Shown: positions 10,405-18,958 of the stretch, one piece after another
Numbering within the stretch: position 1 is the stretch's first letter
Layout: the number at the start of each line of letters is the position of its first letter
Assembly: GCF_001423125.1 (NCBI RefSeq)
Contig: NZ_LMNW01000012.1
Span: forward strand, 496,656-560,655
Direction: 5' to 3'
DNA from: Duganella sp. Leaf126
Lineage (GTDB): Bacteria; Pseudomonadota; Gammaproteobacteria; Burkholderiales; Burkholderiaceae_D
Length of the DNA: 64,000 nt
Notes under the pieces: generated by a model
Told to the model about the DNA's origin: nothing
What the model saw: only the letters and a program-made list of their open reading frames with translations
The model's database searches: none
Made by a program: the position numbers and the translations under genes

Positions 10405-13347
10405 TTAGAATTCATAGGCTGCCGTGAAGCGGAATTTGCGCGCGCTCTGGAATGACTGCGGCTGCATGTAGGTCGCGCTCGGGGTGCCCAGTGCGGTTTC
10501 GCCCTGCTCGTTGATCGAGGTAACGGTGCGCTCGTTGAAGATGTTGAGCGCGTCGATCGTGAAGGTCAGGCCTTTCTGCCATTTCGGCTGGTAATTGGCC
10601 TGCACGCCGACTTCGGTGGTCCATGCCAGGCGGCCTTGCGAGCCGCGCGGATTGAACACGCCGTTGCAGTAGAACGAAGCCGAACCGTAGCCGATCGAGA
10701 CGGTGTCGAGGTTGCCGTTATAGTAGCCCAGGCAGTTCTTCGGACGGCCCGACTGCACCACGAGGTTGGTGCCGAGGCGCCACTCGTCGGCCACCTGATA
10801 GGCGCCGAACAGTTTCACGGTATGGCGGCGGTCGTTGGGCAGGTAGCCGTAGGCGCCCTCCATCAGGCCCGGGTAATCCCAGTCCTGGCTGATACCGGCG
10901 TCGTCCTGGCCGATGTCGGACTTGACGTAGCCTTCGGTGTTACCCTTGCTGAAGGCCATGACGTAGGAACCCTGCAGCGACCATTTGCCGTCCCATGGGC
11001 GTTCGAAGGTCAGCTCCAGCGACTTGTAGGTACGCTCCGGTTTCGGGAAGCCCAGCGCCGATGCGGGAATCCGGACCTGGGTAAGGCCTTTGCCGTCCTC
11101 GAAATCGACGTTGGCAGTCAGGTCCTTGCCCGGGTTGTACAGGAAGCAATGGTCGATGGCGTCGCCGAGGATGGCCGCCTGGTCGGCCGTGTAGCCATTT
11201 GCCGTCGCCCAGCTGGCTGCGCCGGTGCCATTGCACATGTCGTCCATCACGCTTTGCAGTTTGCGGTACGTGAGCTTGGCGCCGACGACCCAGCGGTTGG
11301 CCAGCGCCTGCTGGATGCCGAGGATGTATTCGTCCTGGTACATCGGTTTGATGTTGGGGTCGACCACCGAGCGGGGATCGCCCGCTTCGCCGTTGCCCGA
11401 CACCAGGCGATCACCGAGCTTGGTCCCGAGCGCAGGTAGGCGGAAGCGGTCGGTCCCGAGCGAACCGCCATACACGTAGACGTCGCGGTAATCAGTTTCC
11501 GCGCCCGACAGGCGCACATTGGTATTCGACATGACCGGGATGTAGTAGCGGCCGGCGTTAGCGAACAGCTTGGTTTGCGAATCGCCGCGCACGTCCCAGG
11601 TCAGGCCGAGCCGTGGGGCCCAGGTGTTCTTGACCTCGATGAAGGTGGCGCCGACCGCGTTCTTGTTGGTAAACGATTCATTGCGGATGCCGAGCGAGGT
11701 CACTACGTTCTTGCTGACCTGCCAGTTATCTTCGATGTAGTAAGCGGCATTCTCGGTCTCGAAGGCGCCGCCGTTGGCGAACACGCGGCTGGTCACGATA
11801 TCGATAGGCGCGCCGCTGGTATTGCGGTAGCCATTGATGGCGGTGGAACCGGCGTTGAGCGTGCTGATCTGGTAGAGCATGCCACCCGAGTAGGACGTGC
11901 CGTCGACCACCTTGTATTTTTCGCTGTCCAGGCCAAAGCGCAGGCCGTGGTCGCCGAGCGTCCATTCGGCGTCGAGACGGAATGCCTTGCGTTCGTCGTT
12001 GGCATTCGGATCGGTGATGGTGCTGGCCGTGCGGCAACCGTAGTTGGTGGTGCTGCCGCGCAGGTCCTGCACGATCGGGCAGGCCGACGTGGCGATATTC
12101 GACTTCCGGTTGTAGCGGCCCAGGCCGTACATCGCGGACACGGTAAAGTCGTCGGTCAGCCAGGTGGTGTACTTGGCGATATAGTTTTCGCCGCCGGTCG
12201 TGTACTCGTCATGACCGACAAAGTCGCCGCGCCCTTCGGCGTAGGCGTTGGGCGATTGCCAGGTATCGACCTTGTCCTTGGCTTTGTCGCTGAACGCAGT
12301 CAGTTCCAGCGTATTGCTGTCATTGATGTTCCAGTCCGCCTTGAGTAGGTATTTCGGCGACTTCGACGTGGTGACATCCTGCTGCGTCTTGCCGTACGTG
12401 TCGCGCTTGATGTCGGCGCCTTGTACCAGGCCGAAGATGAACAGCTTGTCCTTGATGATCGGACCGCCGAGCCAGACATTGCCCTGGAGATCGTCGGTAC
12501 CGCCCGGGCGCTTCAGTTGCACGTATTTGCCGTCGGCGGTCTTGACCGTCGGTTCGGTATAGATCGCGGAGCCCTCCAGCGAGTCGGGCGCGTAAATGAC
12601 ATTGGCGCCGCCCTTCCACTCGTTGGTGCCGCGCTTGGTGGTAACGGACAGCACGCCGCCAAGCGAGCGGCCATATTCGGGGCCATAGCCGCCGGTCTTG
12701 ATTTCCTGCGAGCCGATGGCGTCGAACGGCACCTGGTTGAATGCCACACCGTTCAGGGAATTGGTGACGTTAAAGCCGTTGATGTAATACACGTTCTCGG
12801 CCGGCGAGGCGCCGCCCAGCGACGGCACATTGCCGGCGCGCAGGTTGGTCTGACCGATGCGGCTGTCGCCGCGGGTCGCCCCCGGCGCCAGCAGCGCCAC
12901 AGCGGTCACGTCGCGCGTCACAGGGATGCGGTCGATGGCCACCTTGCTCAGCACCGTGGTCGATTCCGGGGATTTGAAGTCGATCCGCGCCGCGCGCGAG
13001 CCGGACACGGTCACCGACGCCACATCGCTGAAATTGACAGTGCTGCCCTGGCCCGGATTGATCACGACCGTATCGCTCTGCTCCGCGCCATTGGGCAGCT
13101 TGACGGTGATGGTGTAGGTGCCCGGCGCCATCTGCGACATCTGATACATGCCATCCTTGCCGGAAGTGACGGTGCGCGACACACCGATCGACTTGTTTTC
13201 GATGACCACCACGCTGCCGGCGGCAGCTTTGCCCGAGACGCTGCCATTGGTCGATTGCGCATGGGCCACCGTCACGATCGCGTGAGACGCAATGATTGCC
13301 ATGAAGGCGACCGACAACGCATGGGCTACTACGGTTTTTCTCAACAT
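10405..13347 (-). CDS. Oar-like TonB-dependent receptor with N-terminal carboxypeptidase-regulatory domain
   Basis: A 980-residue outer-membrane receptor. A signal peptide (cleavage near AHAQ, residue 31) is followed by a carboxypeptidase-regulatory-like beta-sandwich (about 32-110), a plug domain (about 120-250; YINGFNVTN and EIKTGGYGPEYGRSLGG) and a long 22-strand barrel ending in FTAAYEF with the C-terminal aromatic required for BAM insertion. Size and order match Oar-type receptors that import large substrates, including peptides and glycans. AAGGGG lies just before the ATG. Monocistronic, with its own terminator. The substrate is not evident; the nearest genes (deacetylase, lipoprotein) are only weak hints. 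Confidence 0.9.
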   Translation of the reverse strand: MLRKTVVAHALSVAFMAIIASHAIVTVAHAQSTNGSVSGKAAAGSVVVIENKSIGVSRTVTSGKDGMYQMSQMAPGTYTITVKLPNGAEQSDTVVINPGQGSTVNFSDVASVTVSGSRAARIDFKSPESTTVLSKVAIDRIPVTRDVTAVALLAPGATRGDSRIGQTNLRAGNVPSLGGASPAENVYYINGFNVTNSLNGVAFNQVPFDAIGSQEIKTGGYGPEYGRSLGGVLSVTTKRGTNEWKGGANVIYAPDSLEGSAIYTEPTVKTADGKYVQLKRPGGTDDLQGNVWLGGPIIKDKLFIFGLVQGADIKRDTYGKTQQDVTTSKSPKYLLKADWNINDSNTLELTAFSDKAKDKVDTWQSPNAYAEGRGDFVGHDEYTTGGENYIAKYTTWLTDDFTVSAMYGLGRYNRKSNIATSACPIVQDLRGSTTNYGCRTASTITDPNANDERKAFRLDAEWTLGDHGLRFGLDSEKYKVVDGTSYSGGMLYQISTLNAGSTAINGYRNTSGAPIDIVTSRVFANGGAFETENAAYYIEDNWQVSKNVVTSLGIRNESFTNKNAVGATFIEVKNTWAPRLGLTWDVRGDSQTKLFANAGRYYIPVMSNTNVRLSGAETDYRDVYVYGGSLGTDRFRLPALGTKLGDRLVSGNGEAGDPRSVVDPNIKPMYQDEYILGIQQALANRWVVGAKLTYRKLQSVMDDMCNGTGAASWATANGYTADQAAILGDAIDHCFLYNPGKDLTANVDFEDGKGLTQVRIPASALGFPKPERTYKSLELTFERPWDGKWSLQGSYVMAFSKGNTEGYVKSDIGQDDAGISQDWDYPGLMEGAYGYLPNDRRHTVKLFGAYQVADEWRLGTNLVVQSGRPKNCLGYYNGNLDTVSIGYGSASFYCNGVFNPRGSQGRLAWTTEVGVQANYQPKWQKGLTFTIDALNIFNERTVTSINEQGETALGTPSATYMQPQSFQSARKFRFTAAYEF

Positions 13348-13745
13348 CTGATACCCCTTGGTGAAGCTCTTGCCTGCCTGAGCTTTTATTTTGAGTAACG
13401 CGCCAGGTCGGCGCGTGTCGCCTGCTCACACTTGACCTGTGATCAATATTGATCGCTCGATCAAAGCATTGCCTGGCCATCAAAACATGGGGCCGAAAAT
13501 ACTGTCAATAAACTGGTATAAAAGTCGGTGAAATACAACATTTTCAAAAGTAAATGCACCAGAATGAACGAGATATGCTCCGTTGCTGTGCATTTTGCAC
13601 CGTCTGGAGAGCGAACATTCACTGCGCATGAACCTGGTTTAAGTCGTATTTAATTCTGAAAAATTCTGATTTTGCCGATGGATGTATGGCTACAAAGCGA
13701 AGCGGTGCACTGGCGCAGCACGCGCCAGTTGCCGTCGATGGGGAC
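13348..13745. promoter_or_regulatory. AT-rich gene-free region upstream of the TonB receptor, with palindrome
   Basis: About 400 bases without a gene and clearly AT-richer than its surroundings. It contains a perfect 14-base palindrome GATCAATATTGATC at 13441-13454, followed by a further half-site GATCGCTCGATCAAAG. On the minus strand TTGACA (complement of 13504-13509) could be a -35 element, but its -10 partner is weak. The palindrome lies about 95 bases before the receptor ATG and is a candidate operator. Confidence 0.4.
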
Positions 13746-14201
13746 TCAGCGCGGCGTGCCGATGCTGTCTTCGATCGAAGCCAGTATTACGTGTTCGGCT
13801 GCCTGGTGGATGTTGGGATTGCTCAGAATGTCGTACTGGAACGCGCCGCCAGGCGTGGCCATCAGGTTGCCGTCGCAGTAGACGCGGGCGTTCCAGTCGG
13901 CGCCGTGGCCGACGCTGTAGGTGCCCAGGTAGCTGATGGCGCGGCCGTCGCGCTTGCGCGTGAATGCGCCCTTGATCGGCCACTGGTCGAGCCAGTACGT
14001 CGCCATTTCCCTGGCATAGCGGTTGGCGCCGTCGACCGAGCCGAATTCGGCTGCCGGGTACGACTGCTCGTAGACCAGGTCGCCGGCCGGCGACGTTCCG
14101 CGATAGATGCGGAAACTCGCATAGTAACCGTGATCGGCCGTGCGTTTGGGGGTGCAGACGATGTGGTGGCCTGCATGGGTATAGCTGTAGGATGTCGCCA
14201 T
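13746..14201 (-). CDS. conserved-looking hypothetical protein, 151 residues
   Basis: A soluble 151-residue protein starting MATSYSYTHAGHHIVC. It is rich in aromatic residues (about 12 Tyr), with no signal peptide or membrane helix. The ATG is preceded by AGCGAGG at suitable spacing, and codon use is like the neighbours. I do not recognise a family. It may bind a small ligand or act in stress response, but nothing in the sequence says so. It stands alone between the receptor promoter region and the signalling operon. Confidence 0.65.
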   Translation of the reverse strand: MATSYSYTHAGHHIVCTPKRTADHGYYASFRIYRGTSPAGDLVYEQSYPAAEFGSVDGANRYAREMATYWLDQWPIKGAFTRKRDGRAISYLGTYSVGHGADWNARVYCDGNLMATPGGAFQYDILSNPNIHQAAEHVILASIEDSIGTPR

Positions 14202-14386
14202 AGAACCTCGCTGGGTGAACTGGTTTGGCGCATCGCACCAAACTTGCCGGGCAACGGTAGCAGCCGCTGCGCGGGCGATTTTTATGGGGCAAGAATAGCA
14301 TAGGCTGCCGCAGCGGGCCGGTTCAACCGTGCGCGCAGGCGGGTTGTTTATTGCGTCGCAGCATGAGTGCCTGGGATGCGGCGGCG

Positions 14387-14857
14387 TCAGGGCAGGCGGC
14401 TGCAGTAGCTTTGCGGGGCCAGTTCGGCTTGCGGCGCCAGCGCCTGCAACCGCTTGTACAGCACCCGGGTTTCCAGCAGATTCCACACGCGCAGCATCGC
14501 TTCCAGCGTGTCGAACGGCTTGGTCAGGAAATCCTTGGCGCCCAGCGACAGGGCGCGGCGCCTGGCGTCGGCCGTGGCATCTGCCGTGATCACCAGCACC
14601 GGGCGGAAATCGTAAGGATCGCCGCGGCGCTTGAGGCGCTCGAGCACGGCGTAACCGTCGAGGTCGGGCATCATCAGGTCGAGCACGATCAGGTCGGGGT
14701 CGAACGCGGTGAACAGGTCGAGCGCGGTGCGGGCGTCGGTGGTGCCGACCACGTGGGTCAGTCCTTCGGCAAGAAACATGTCTTCCAGCAGCCGCAGGTT
14801 GGCGGGCTGATCGTCGATGATCAGGATGCGCGAGGCGAGTACCTGGTTTTCCATCAT
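14387..14857 (-). CDS. single-domain response regulator
   Basis: A 156-residue receiver. It has the acidic pair IIDDQP, phospho-Asp in LIVLDLMMPDLDG, a conserved Thr/Ser switch region (VITADA) and Lys in FLTKPF. The domain ends near residue 125; a short C-terminal helix follows with no output domain. The ATG overlaps the stop of the CHASE3 kinase gene (ATGA), so it is translated with that kinase and is its likely phosphorylation partner. It resembles the receivers that act with HD-GYP or adaptor proteins, but stands alone here. Confidence 0.88.
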   Translation of the reverse strand: MMENQVLASRILIIDDQPANLRLLEDMFLAEGLTHVVGTTDARTALDLFTAFDPDLIVLDLMMPDLDGYAVLERLKRRGDPYDFRPVLVITADATADARRRALSLGAKDFLTKPFDTLEAMLRVWNLLETRVLYKRLQALAPQAELAPQSYCSRLP

Positions 14858-17283
14858 GGGGTGTGTCCTGTCGTGTCGAGGAGGGCGTAGAACGCCGGGA
14901 TATCGAGCGGCTGATCGAGCCGGTCGGGCTGGCGGCCGGCGTCCCTTGCTGCAGGCGCAGCCGCTGTTGTTGCCGAACCTGCAGCCGACCCTGCAGCCGG
15001 GCCCAGCAGCACCACGCGGGCCGGCAGGGCGCGCCATGCCGGGTGGTCCAGTTTAGCCGCCAGCAGCACCAGGTCGGGCCGGTCGGCCTGCGCCTGCGCC
15101 AGCGCAGCGGCGGCGTCGGCCACGGCGCTGATCCGCCAGTGCGGGCGGCGCCGGGCCAGCGTGGCGACCAGCATGCGGGTGGCGGGGTCGGCATCGACGC
15201 ACAGCAGGTGGTGGGTGGTGGCCGCATCGGCGGGCAGGGCGGCGGGCGGTGCCGGCTGGGTGGGCTGGTTTGGTTCATCGATGTCGTCTGCGGCCGGCGC
15301 CGCTTCGGCGCTTGCCAGCGGCAGGGTCAGCACGAAGCGGCTGCCGGGTCCGGTCTTGTCGCCCAGCACGACATCGCCGCCCATGGCCTGCATCAGCGCT
15401 TTCGACACGGCCAGGCCCAGGCCGGCGCCCTCGGTCTTGCCGCGTTCCGCGCCGAGGCGGTCGAACGGCGCAAACAGGCGCCTGCGCAGCGACGGCGTGA
15501 TGCCGGGACCGTTGTCGTCGATGGCGATGCGGGCCTGCTGCCGGTCCAGCGCCACCATGATGGTGACCGCACCCTCGCGCGGACCGTACTTGATGGCGTT
15601 CGATAGCAGGTTCAGCAACGCCTGCAGCAGGCGCTGGCGGTCGGCCATGACGGCGACCTGGGCCAGGTCGGGCGCTGGCGCAGTACTAGCGACGCCCGCA
15701 GCACCAGCCACACCAGCCACACCAGCAGCACCAGCAGCATCAGCAGACTCAGCACCAGCACCAGCGGCACAAGTTGCACCAGCACCAGCACCAGTACCAG
15801 CGGCACCAGCACCAGCACCAGTACCAGCACCAGCGGCACCAGCACCAGCACCAGCACCAGCATCAGCACCAGCACCAGCACCAGCACCAGCGGCACCAGC
15901 ACCAGCACCAGCACCAGCACTAGCACCAGCGGCACCAGCACCAGCGGCAACAGCACCAGCACCAGCACCAGCACCAGCACCAGCACCAGCACCAGCACCA
16001 GCACCAGCGGCACCCGCACCAGCACCCGCACCAGCACCTGCGGCACCAACGGCACCAACGGCACCAACGGCGCCAGCACTAGCAGCACTGGCACTAGCAC
16101 AAACAGCAACAGCAACAGCAACAGCACCAGCACCAGCACTAACCGCACCGGCATCGTCGCGGCACAGCTGCACGCCGCGCTGGCGCGCCAGCGGCGCCAT
16201 CAGCATCATCGCTTCGTCGAGCAGCGGCGCCAGCGCGACCGGCGCGCAGGCCAGGGTCAGCTTGCCCGCTTCGATGCGGCCGATATCGAGCACCTCGTTG
16301 ATCAGCGATAGCAGGTGCTGGCCGGCCTGACGGATATGTTCGGCGTGTTCGCGCGCGCGCGGTTCGCGCAGTCCCGCTTCGAGCAGCTGCGCGTAGCCGA
16401 GGATGGCGTTGAGCGGGGTGCGCAGTTCGTGGCTGGTGCGCGCCAGGAATTCGGTCTTGGCGCGGCTGGCGGCCTGCGCTGCGGACGCCCGTCCGGCCAG
16501 CAGCACGCTGGCCTGGTGCAGGCGGTCGGCCAGCTGGCCCAGTTCGTCGGTGGTGGACGGCGTCGGCTTGAGCGGCAGATCGTTGGACAGGCGCTCGGCA
16601 TTTTCGGCCGCCAGCCGCACGCGCCGCACCAGTTCCAGGGTGAAGGTGAGCGTGGCCAGCGCGCCGGCCATGCCGGCGCCGATCACGATCAGCGACATCC
16701 ACAGGTTGCGGTTCGACGCCTGTTGCAGGGCTGCCGTGCGCTGCTCCACCAGCACTGCTTCGCGCACGTTCATCACGCCGATTTCGCTGCGCAGCTGGTC
16801 GAGGATCTGCTTGCTGCTGAGCAGGTGCTGCTGCAGCTCGGCCGTGCTGGCTTTGCGCTGGCCGCGCAGCAGGTTCAGGCTCTCGAGCTTGCTGCGCAGC
16901 AGCGGCGTGATGCGCGCCAGGCTGGCGCGCTGCTCGGGATCGACCGCGCGCGCCTGCAGGCTGGCCAGCGTGGCCGGCAGCTGTTCGGCCGCCAGGTGAT
17001 ACGGCACCAGGAAGTCGTCGCGGCCGGTCAGCAGGTAGCCGCGCACGCCCGTGGCCGCCTCGGCGATCTGCGTGTGCAGGCGCTGGATGTCGGCCTGCGC
17101 CTGCATGGTGCGCAGCATGTCGGCGGTGGCGGCGGCCGTGTTGCGTTCGAGCGTGTAGCTGGTGGCGGCCGACCCCAGCAGCAGGAGCAGCGACGCGGCA
17201 ATGATGGAGCCGCCCTTGAAGCCGAGCGACCAGTGGCGCGGATGGAACCGGGCCAGCCCGTGCGGGCGCTGCGGCGCGCTCAC
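14854..17283 (-). CDS. CHASE3 hybrid histidine kinase with long Ala-Gly insertion and pseudo-receiver
   Basis: An 809-residue membrane kinase. A GTG start overlaps the upstream LuxR stop as GTGA. TM1 (about 23-45), periplasmic CHASE3 domain (about 50-190; ATGVRGYLLTGRDDF), TM2, a HAMP-like linker, and HisKA with SHELRTP (His285) follow. Between HisKA and the ATP-binding N-box (NLLSNAIKYG) lies an extraordinary run of about 160 residues, nearly all Ala and Gly (about 378-538). The HATPase core is otherwise intact (DDNGPGI, GAGLGLAV). The C-terminal domain (about 690-800) is receiver-like with CVDADP, but the phospho-Asp position reads LVLLAAKLDHP, so it probably cannot be phosphorylated. It works with the LuxR and receiver genes of the same operon. 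Confidence 0.87.
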   Translation of the reverse strand: MSAPQRPHGLARFHPRHWSLGFKGGSIIAASLLLLLGSAATSYTLERNTAAATADMLRTMQAQADIQRLHTQIAEAATGVRGYLLTGRDDFLVPYHLAAEQLPATLASLQARAVDPEQRASLARITPLLRSKLESLNLLRGQRKASTAELQQHLLSSKQILDQLRSEIGVMNVREAVLVEQRTAALQQASNRNLWMSLIVIGAGMAGALATLTFTLELVRRVRLAAENAERLSNDLPLKPTPSTTDELGQLADRLHQASVLLAGRASAAQAASRAKTEFLARTSHELRTPLNAILGYAQLLEAGLREPRAREHAEHIRQAGQHLLSLINEVLDIGRIEAGKLTLACAPVALAPLLDEAMMLMAPLARQRGVQLCRDDAGAVSAGAGAVAVAVAVCASASAASAGAVGAVGAVGAAGAGAGAGAGAAGAGAGAGAGAGAGAGAGAVAAGAGAAGASAGAGAGAGAAGAGAGAGADAGAGAGAGAAGAGTGAGAGAAGTGAGAGATCAAGAGAESADAAGAAGVAGVAGAAGVASTAPAPDLAQVAVMADRQRLLQALLNLLSNAIKYGPREGAVTIMVALDRQQARIAIDDNGPGITPSLRRRLFAPFDRLGAERGKTEGAGLGLAVSKALMQAMGGDVVLGDKTGPGSRFVLTLPLASAEAAPAADDIDEPNQPTQPAPPAALPADAATTHHLLCVDADPATRMLVATLARRRPHWRISAVADAAAALAQAQADRPDLVLLAAKLDHPAWRALPARVVLLGPAAGSAAGSATTAAAPAARDAGRQPDRLDQPLDIPAFYALLDTTGHTP
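15665..16150 (-). repeat. imperfect hexanucleotide repeat (GCTGGT-type) inside the kinase gene
   Basis: About 485 bases built from near-tandem copies of ACCAGC (read as GCTGGT on the coding strand), with variants ACCAGT, ACCAGG and AGCGGC. It encodes alternating Ala-Gly in the CHASE3 kinase. The six-base unit keeps frame whatever the copy number. The longest uninterrupted stretches lie around 15880-16010. It is inside a gene and has none of the spacers of a CRISPR array. Confidence 0.95.
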
Positions 17284-18041
17284 GATCCCAGCCCCAGGTC
17301 GGCGGCGCGGACGGCGGCCTGGGTGCGGTCGTTCAGATCGAGCTTGTGCAGGATGCGTTCCACATGCACCTTCACCGTGCCGGCCGCGATGCCCAGGTGT
17401 GCGCCCATGGCGGCATTGGTCCAGCCTTGCGGCAGCAGGGCCAGGATCTGCAGCTCGCGCGGCGTCAGCGCCTTGAGCACGGCCGCCGCCTCGGTCGCCC
17501 CCACGCGCGGCGCCGCCTGGTGGTTGGCCAGCGCGGCTGCCAGCAGGGTGGCCAGCGCCTGCAGCGTGAGCAGGTCGTCGGGATGGGGCGGCGGCGCCGC
17601 AGCGCTGCTCAACAGGGCCAGCATGCCGCGGTGCCTGCCGTCCACGCACAGCGGCACCAGCACCTCGAGGCCGGCACGCTGCTCGCGGCCGATGCGCAGC
17701 GTACTGGGAACGTCCTGCCGCACCAGCGGCGCCACCGGGCCCGGTTGCAGTACCGTGTGCAGCGCCATTGCGTGGGCGATGCGCGCACCGACGGGCGGCA
17801 CCTGGCCCTGGCTGGCCGCAACCTGCAGTGCATCGTCACCGAGCACCAGCATCACCCCGTCCTCGAGCGACAGGAAGGCCAGCACTTTCGACAGCACGGT
17901 GGACAGGGCGCCGGCACGGGCGCCGTCGCGGGCCAGTGCGTCGGCCGCGTCGGTGAGCAGGCGCCAGCGGGCGGCGCTGCTTTCGCTGTGACGGTAGCGG
18001 GTGCGTACGGCGAGGGCGCTGTCAACGGGAGCAGTAGTCAT
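17280..18041 (-). CDS. GAF-LuxR transcriptional regulator
   Basis: A 253-residue regulator. A GAF-like ligand or signal domain spans about 20-170, and a LuxR/FixJ HTH about 185-250 with LTPRELQILALL, the recognition region IAAGTVKVHVERILHKL, and the family Val/Lys pattern. There is no receiver domain, so activity is likely set by the GAF domain or by interaction with the neighbouring kinase. It is the first gene of a three-gene operon and overlaps the kinase start by 4 bases. Confidence 0.85.
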   Translation of the reverse strand: MTTAPVDSALAVRTRYRHSESSAARWRLLTDAADALARDGARAGALSTVLSKVLAFLSLEDGVMLVLGDDALQVAASQGQVPPVGARIAHAMALHTVLQPGPVAPLVRQDVPSTLRIGREQRAGLEVLVPLCVDGRHRGMLALLSSAAAPPPHPDDLLTLQALATLLAAALANHQAAPRVGATEAAAVLKALTPRELQILALLPQGWTNAAMGAHLGIAAGTVKVHVERILHKLDLNDRTQAAVRAADLGLGS

Positions 18042-18196
18042 CGTTCAACCAGTTTCATGTGTATGCCGACGATTATATGCCGCCCGGCATATGCCGCAAC
18101 CCCCGGCCGGCAGATTTTGGCGGTGGGCCCGGCGGCCATACTGCGGTCATTGGCAGTCGCAGCCTGCCGATCTTTCCCAACCACCTGGAGTTCACC

Positions 18197-18691
18197 ATGA
18201 AAAAAGTCCTGATCGCCCTGGCCCTGGCCGCTACCACCAGCTTTGCCGTTGCCGACATCGCGCCGAAGCTGTACACCGGCGTGGCCACCGCGCCTGCCAA
18301 TGCCCAGGAAGCGGAGATCGCGGCACTGTTCGACCGCTGGAACGCCACCCTGGCCACCGGCAACGCTGCCAAGGTCGCCAGCCTGTACGCCAGCGATGGC
18401 GTGCTGGAGCCGACCGTGTCGAACGAAGTGCGCACCACGCCGGCCGCCATCGAAGACTATTTCACCAAGTTCCTCAAGATGAAACCGGTCGGCACCATCA
18501 ATATGCGGCAGATCCGCGTGCTCGGTCCCGACTCGGCGCTCGACACCGGCGTGTACACGTTTCGCCTGACCGTCGACGGCAAACCGCGCGATGTGCAGGC
18601 GCGCTACACCTATGTGTACAAAAAGATCGATGGCGACTGGAAGATCCTGAACCACCACTCGTCTGCCATGCCGGAGGTGGCCGTCAACTAA
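18197..18691 (+). CDS. exported SnoaL/DUF4440-like protein
   Basis: A 164-residue protein with a signal peptide (cleavage near SFAVA, about residue 20) and an NTF2-like cone fold of the SgcJ/EcaC or calcium/calmodulin kinase association type: ALFDRWNATLATGNAAKVASLYA, then a C-terminal YTYVYKKIDGDWKILNHHSS. The ATG at 18197 follows a GGAG (CCTGGAGTTCACC) and starts directly with the signal peptide. Such domains bind small hydrophobic ligands or dimerise; no catalytic role can be assigned. Divergent from the LuxR gene, separated by about 155 bases. Confidence 0.8.
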   Translation: MKKVLIALALAATTSFAVADIAPKLYTGVATAPANAQEAEIAALFDRWNATLATGNAAKVASLYASDGVLEPTVSNEVRTTPAAIEDYFTKFLKMKPVGTINMRQIRVLGPDSALDTGVYTFRLTVDGKPRDVQARYTYVYKKIDGDWKILNHHSSAMPEVAVN

Positions 18692-18713
18692 GCGCATCGT
18701 CACAACGAGAAAA

Positions 18714-18742
18714 GCCCCGCGGTGGCAGCAACCACCCGGGGC
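18714..18742. terminator. hairpin after the SnoaL-like gene
   Basis: GCCCCG-C-GGTGG pairs with CCACC-CGGGGC around a 6-base loop, 22 bases after the stop. No T-run follows on the + strand; on the minus strand the stem is followed by TTTTC. A weak or bidirectional terminator. Confidence 0.55.
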
Positions 18743-18958
18743 CGTTGGTCAATAGCTGGAGAAAGCATGTTTGACTGATTGAGATAATAAAGGGCAATTC
18801 TTAAGCCAGTCTTAGCTGCACTGCAACATCGCGCATGGCGCGACCTGGTAGACCGCGCCAGCGGCCCCCGCTTGCCGGCGCGCCGGATGGTGTAGCATGT
18901 CGCGTGGCGCAGCTGGCAGGCGCATTTTGCCCGCCGCCGCCTGTACTCAAGGAAAACC

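Noticed and set aside
15665..16150. CRISPR-like array
   Set aside because: Six-base units without spacers, in frame inside a gene, no cas genes in the window.
15161..16330. Plus-strand frame encoding a long Pro-Ala repeat
   Set aside because: Reverse complement of the Ala-Gly repeat of the CHASE3 kinase; flanking residues fit no protein and the opposite frame has intact kinase motifs.
14854..17649. Longer kinase starting 120 residues upstream
   Set aside because: The extension overlaps the LuxR gene out of frame, is Arg/Gly-rich, and the GTGA overlap start at 17283 begins right before the first membrane helix.
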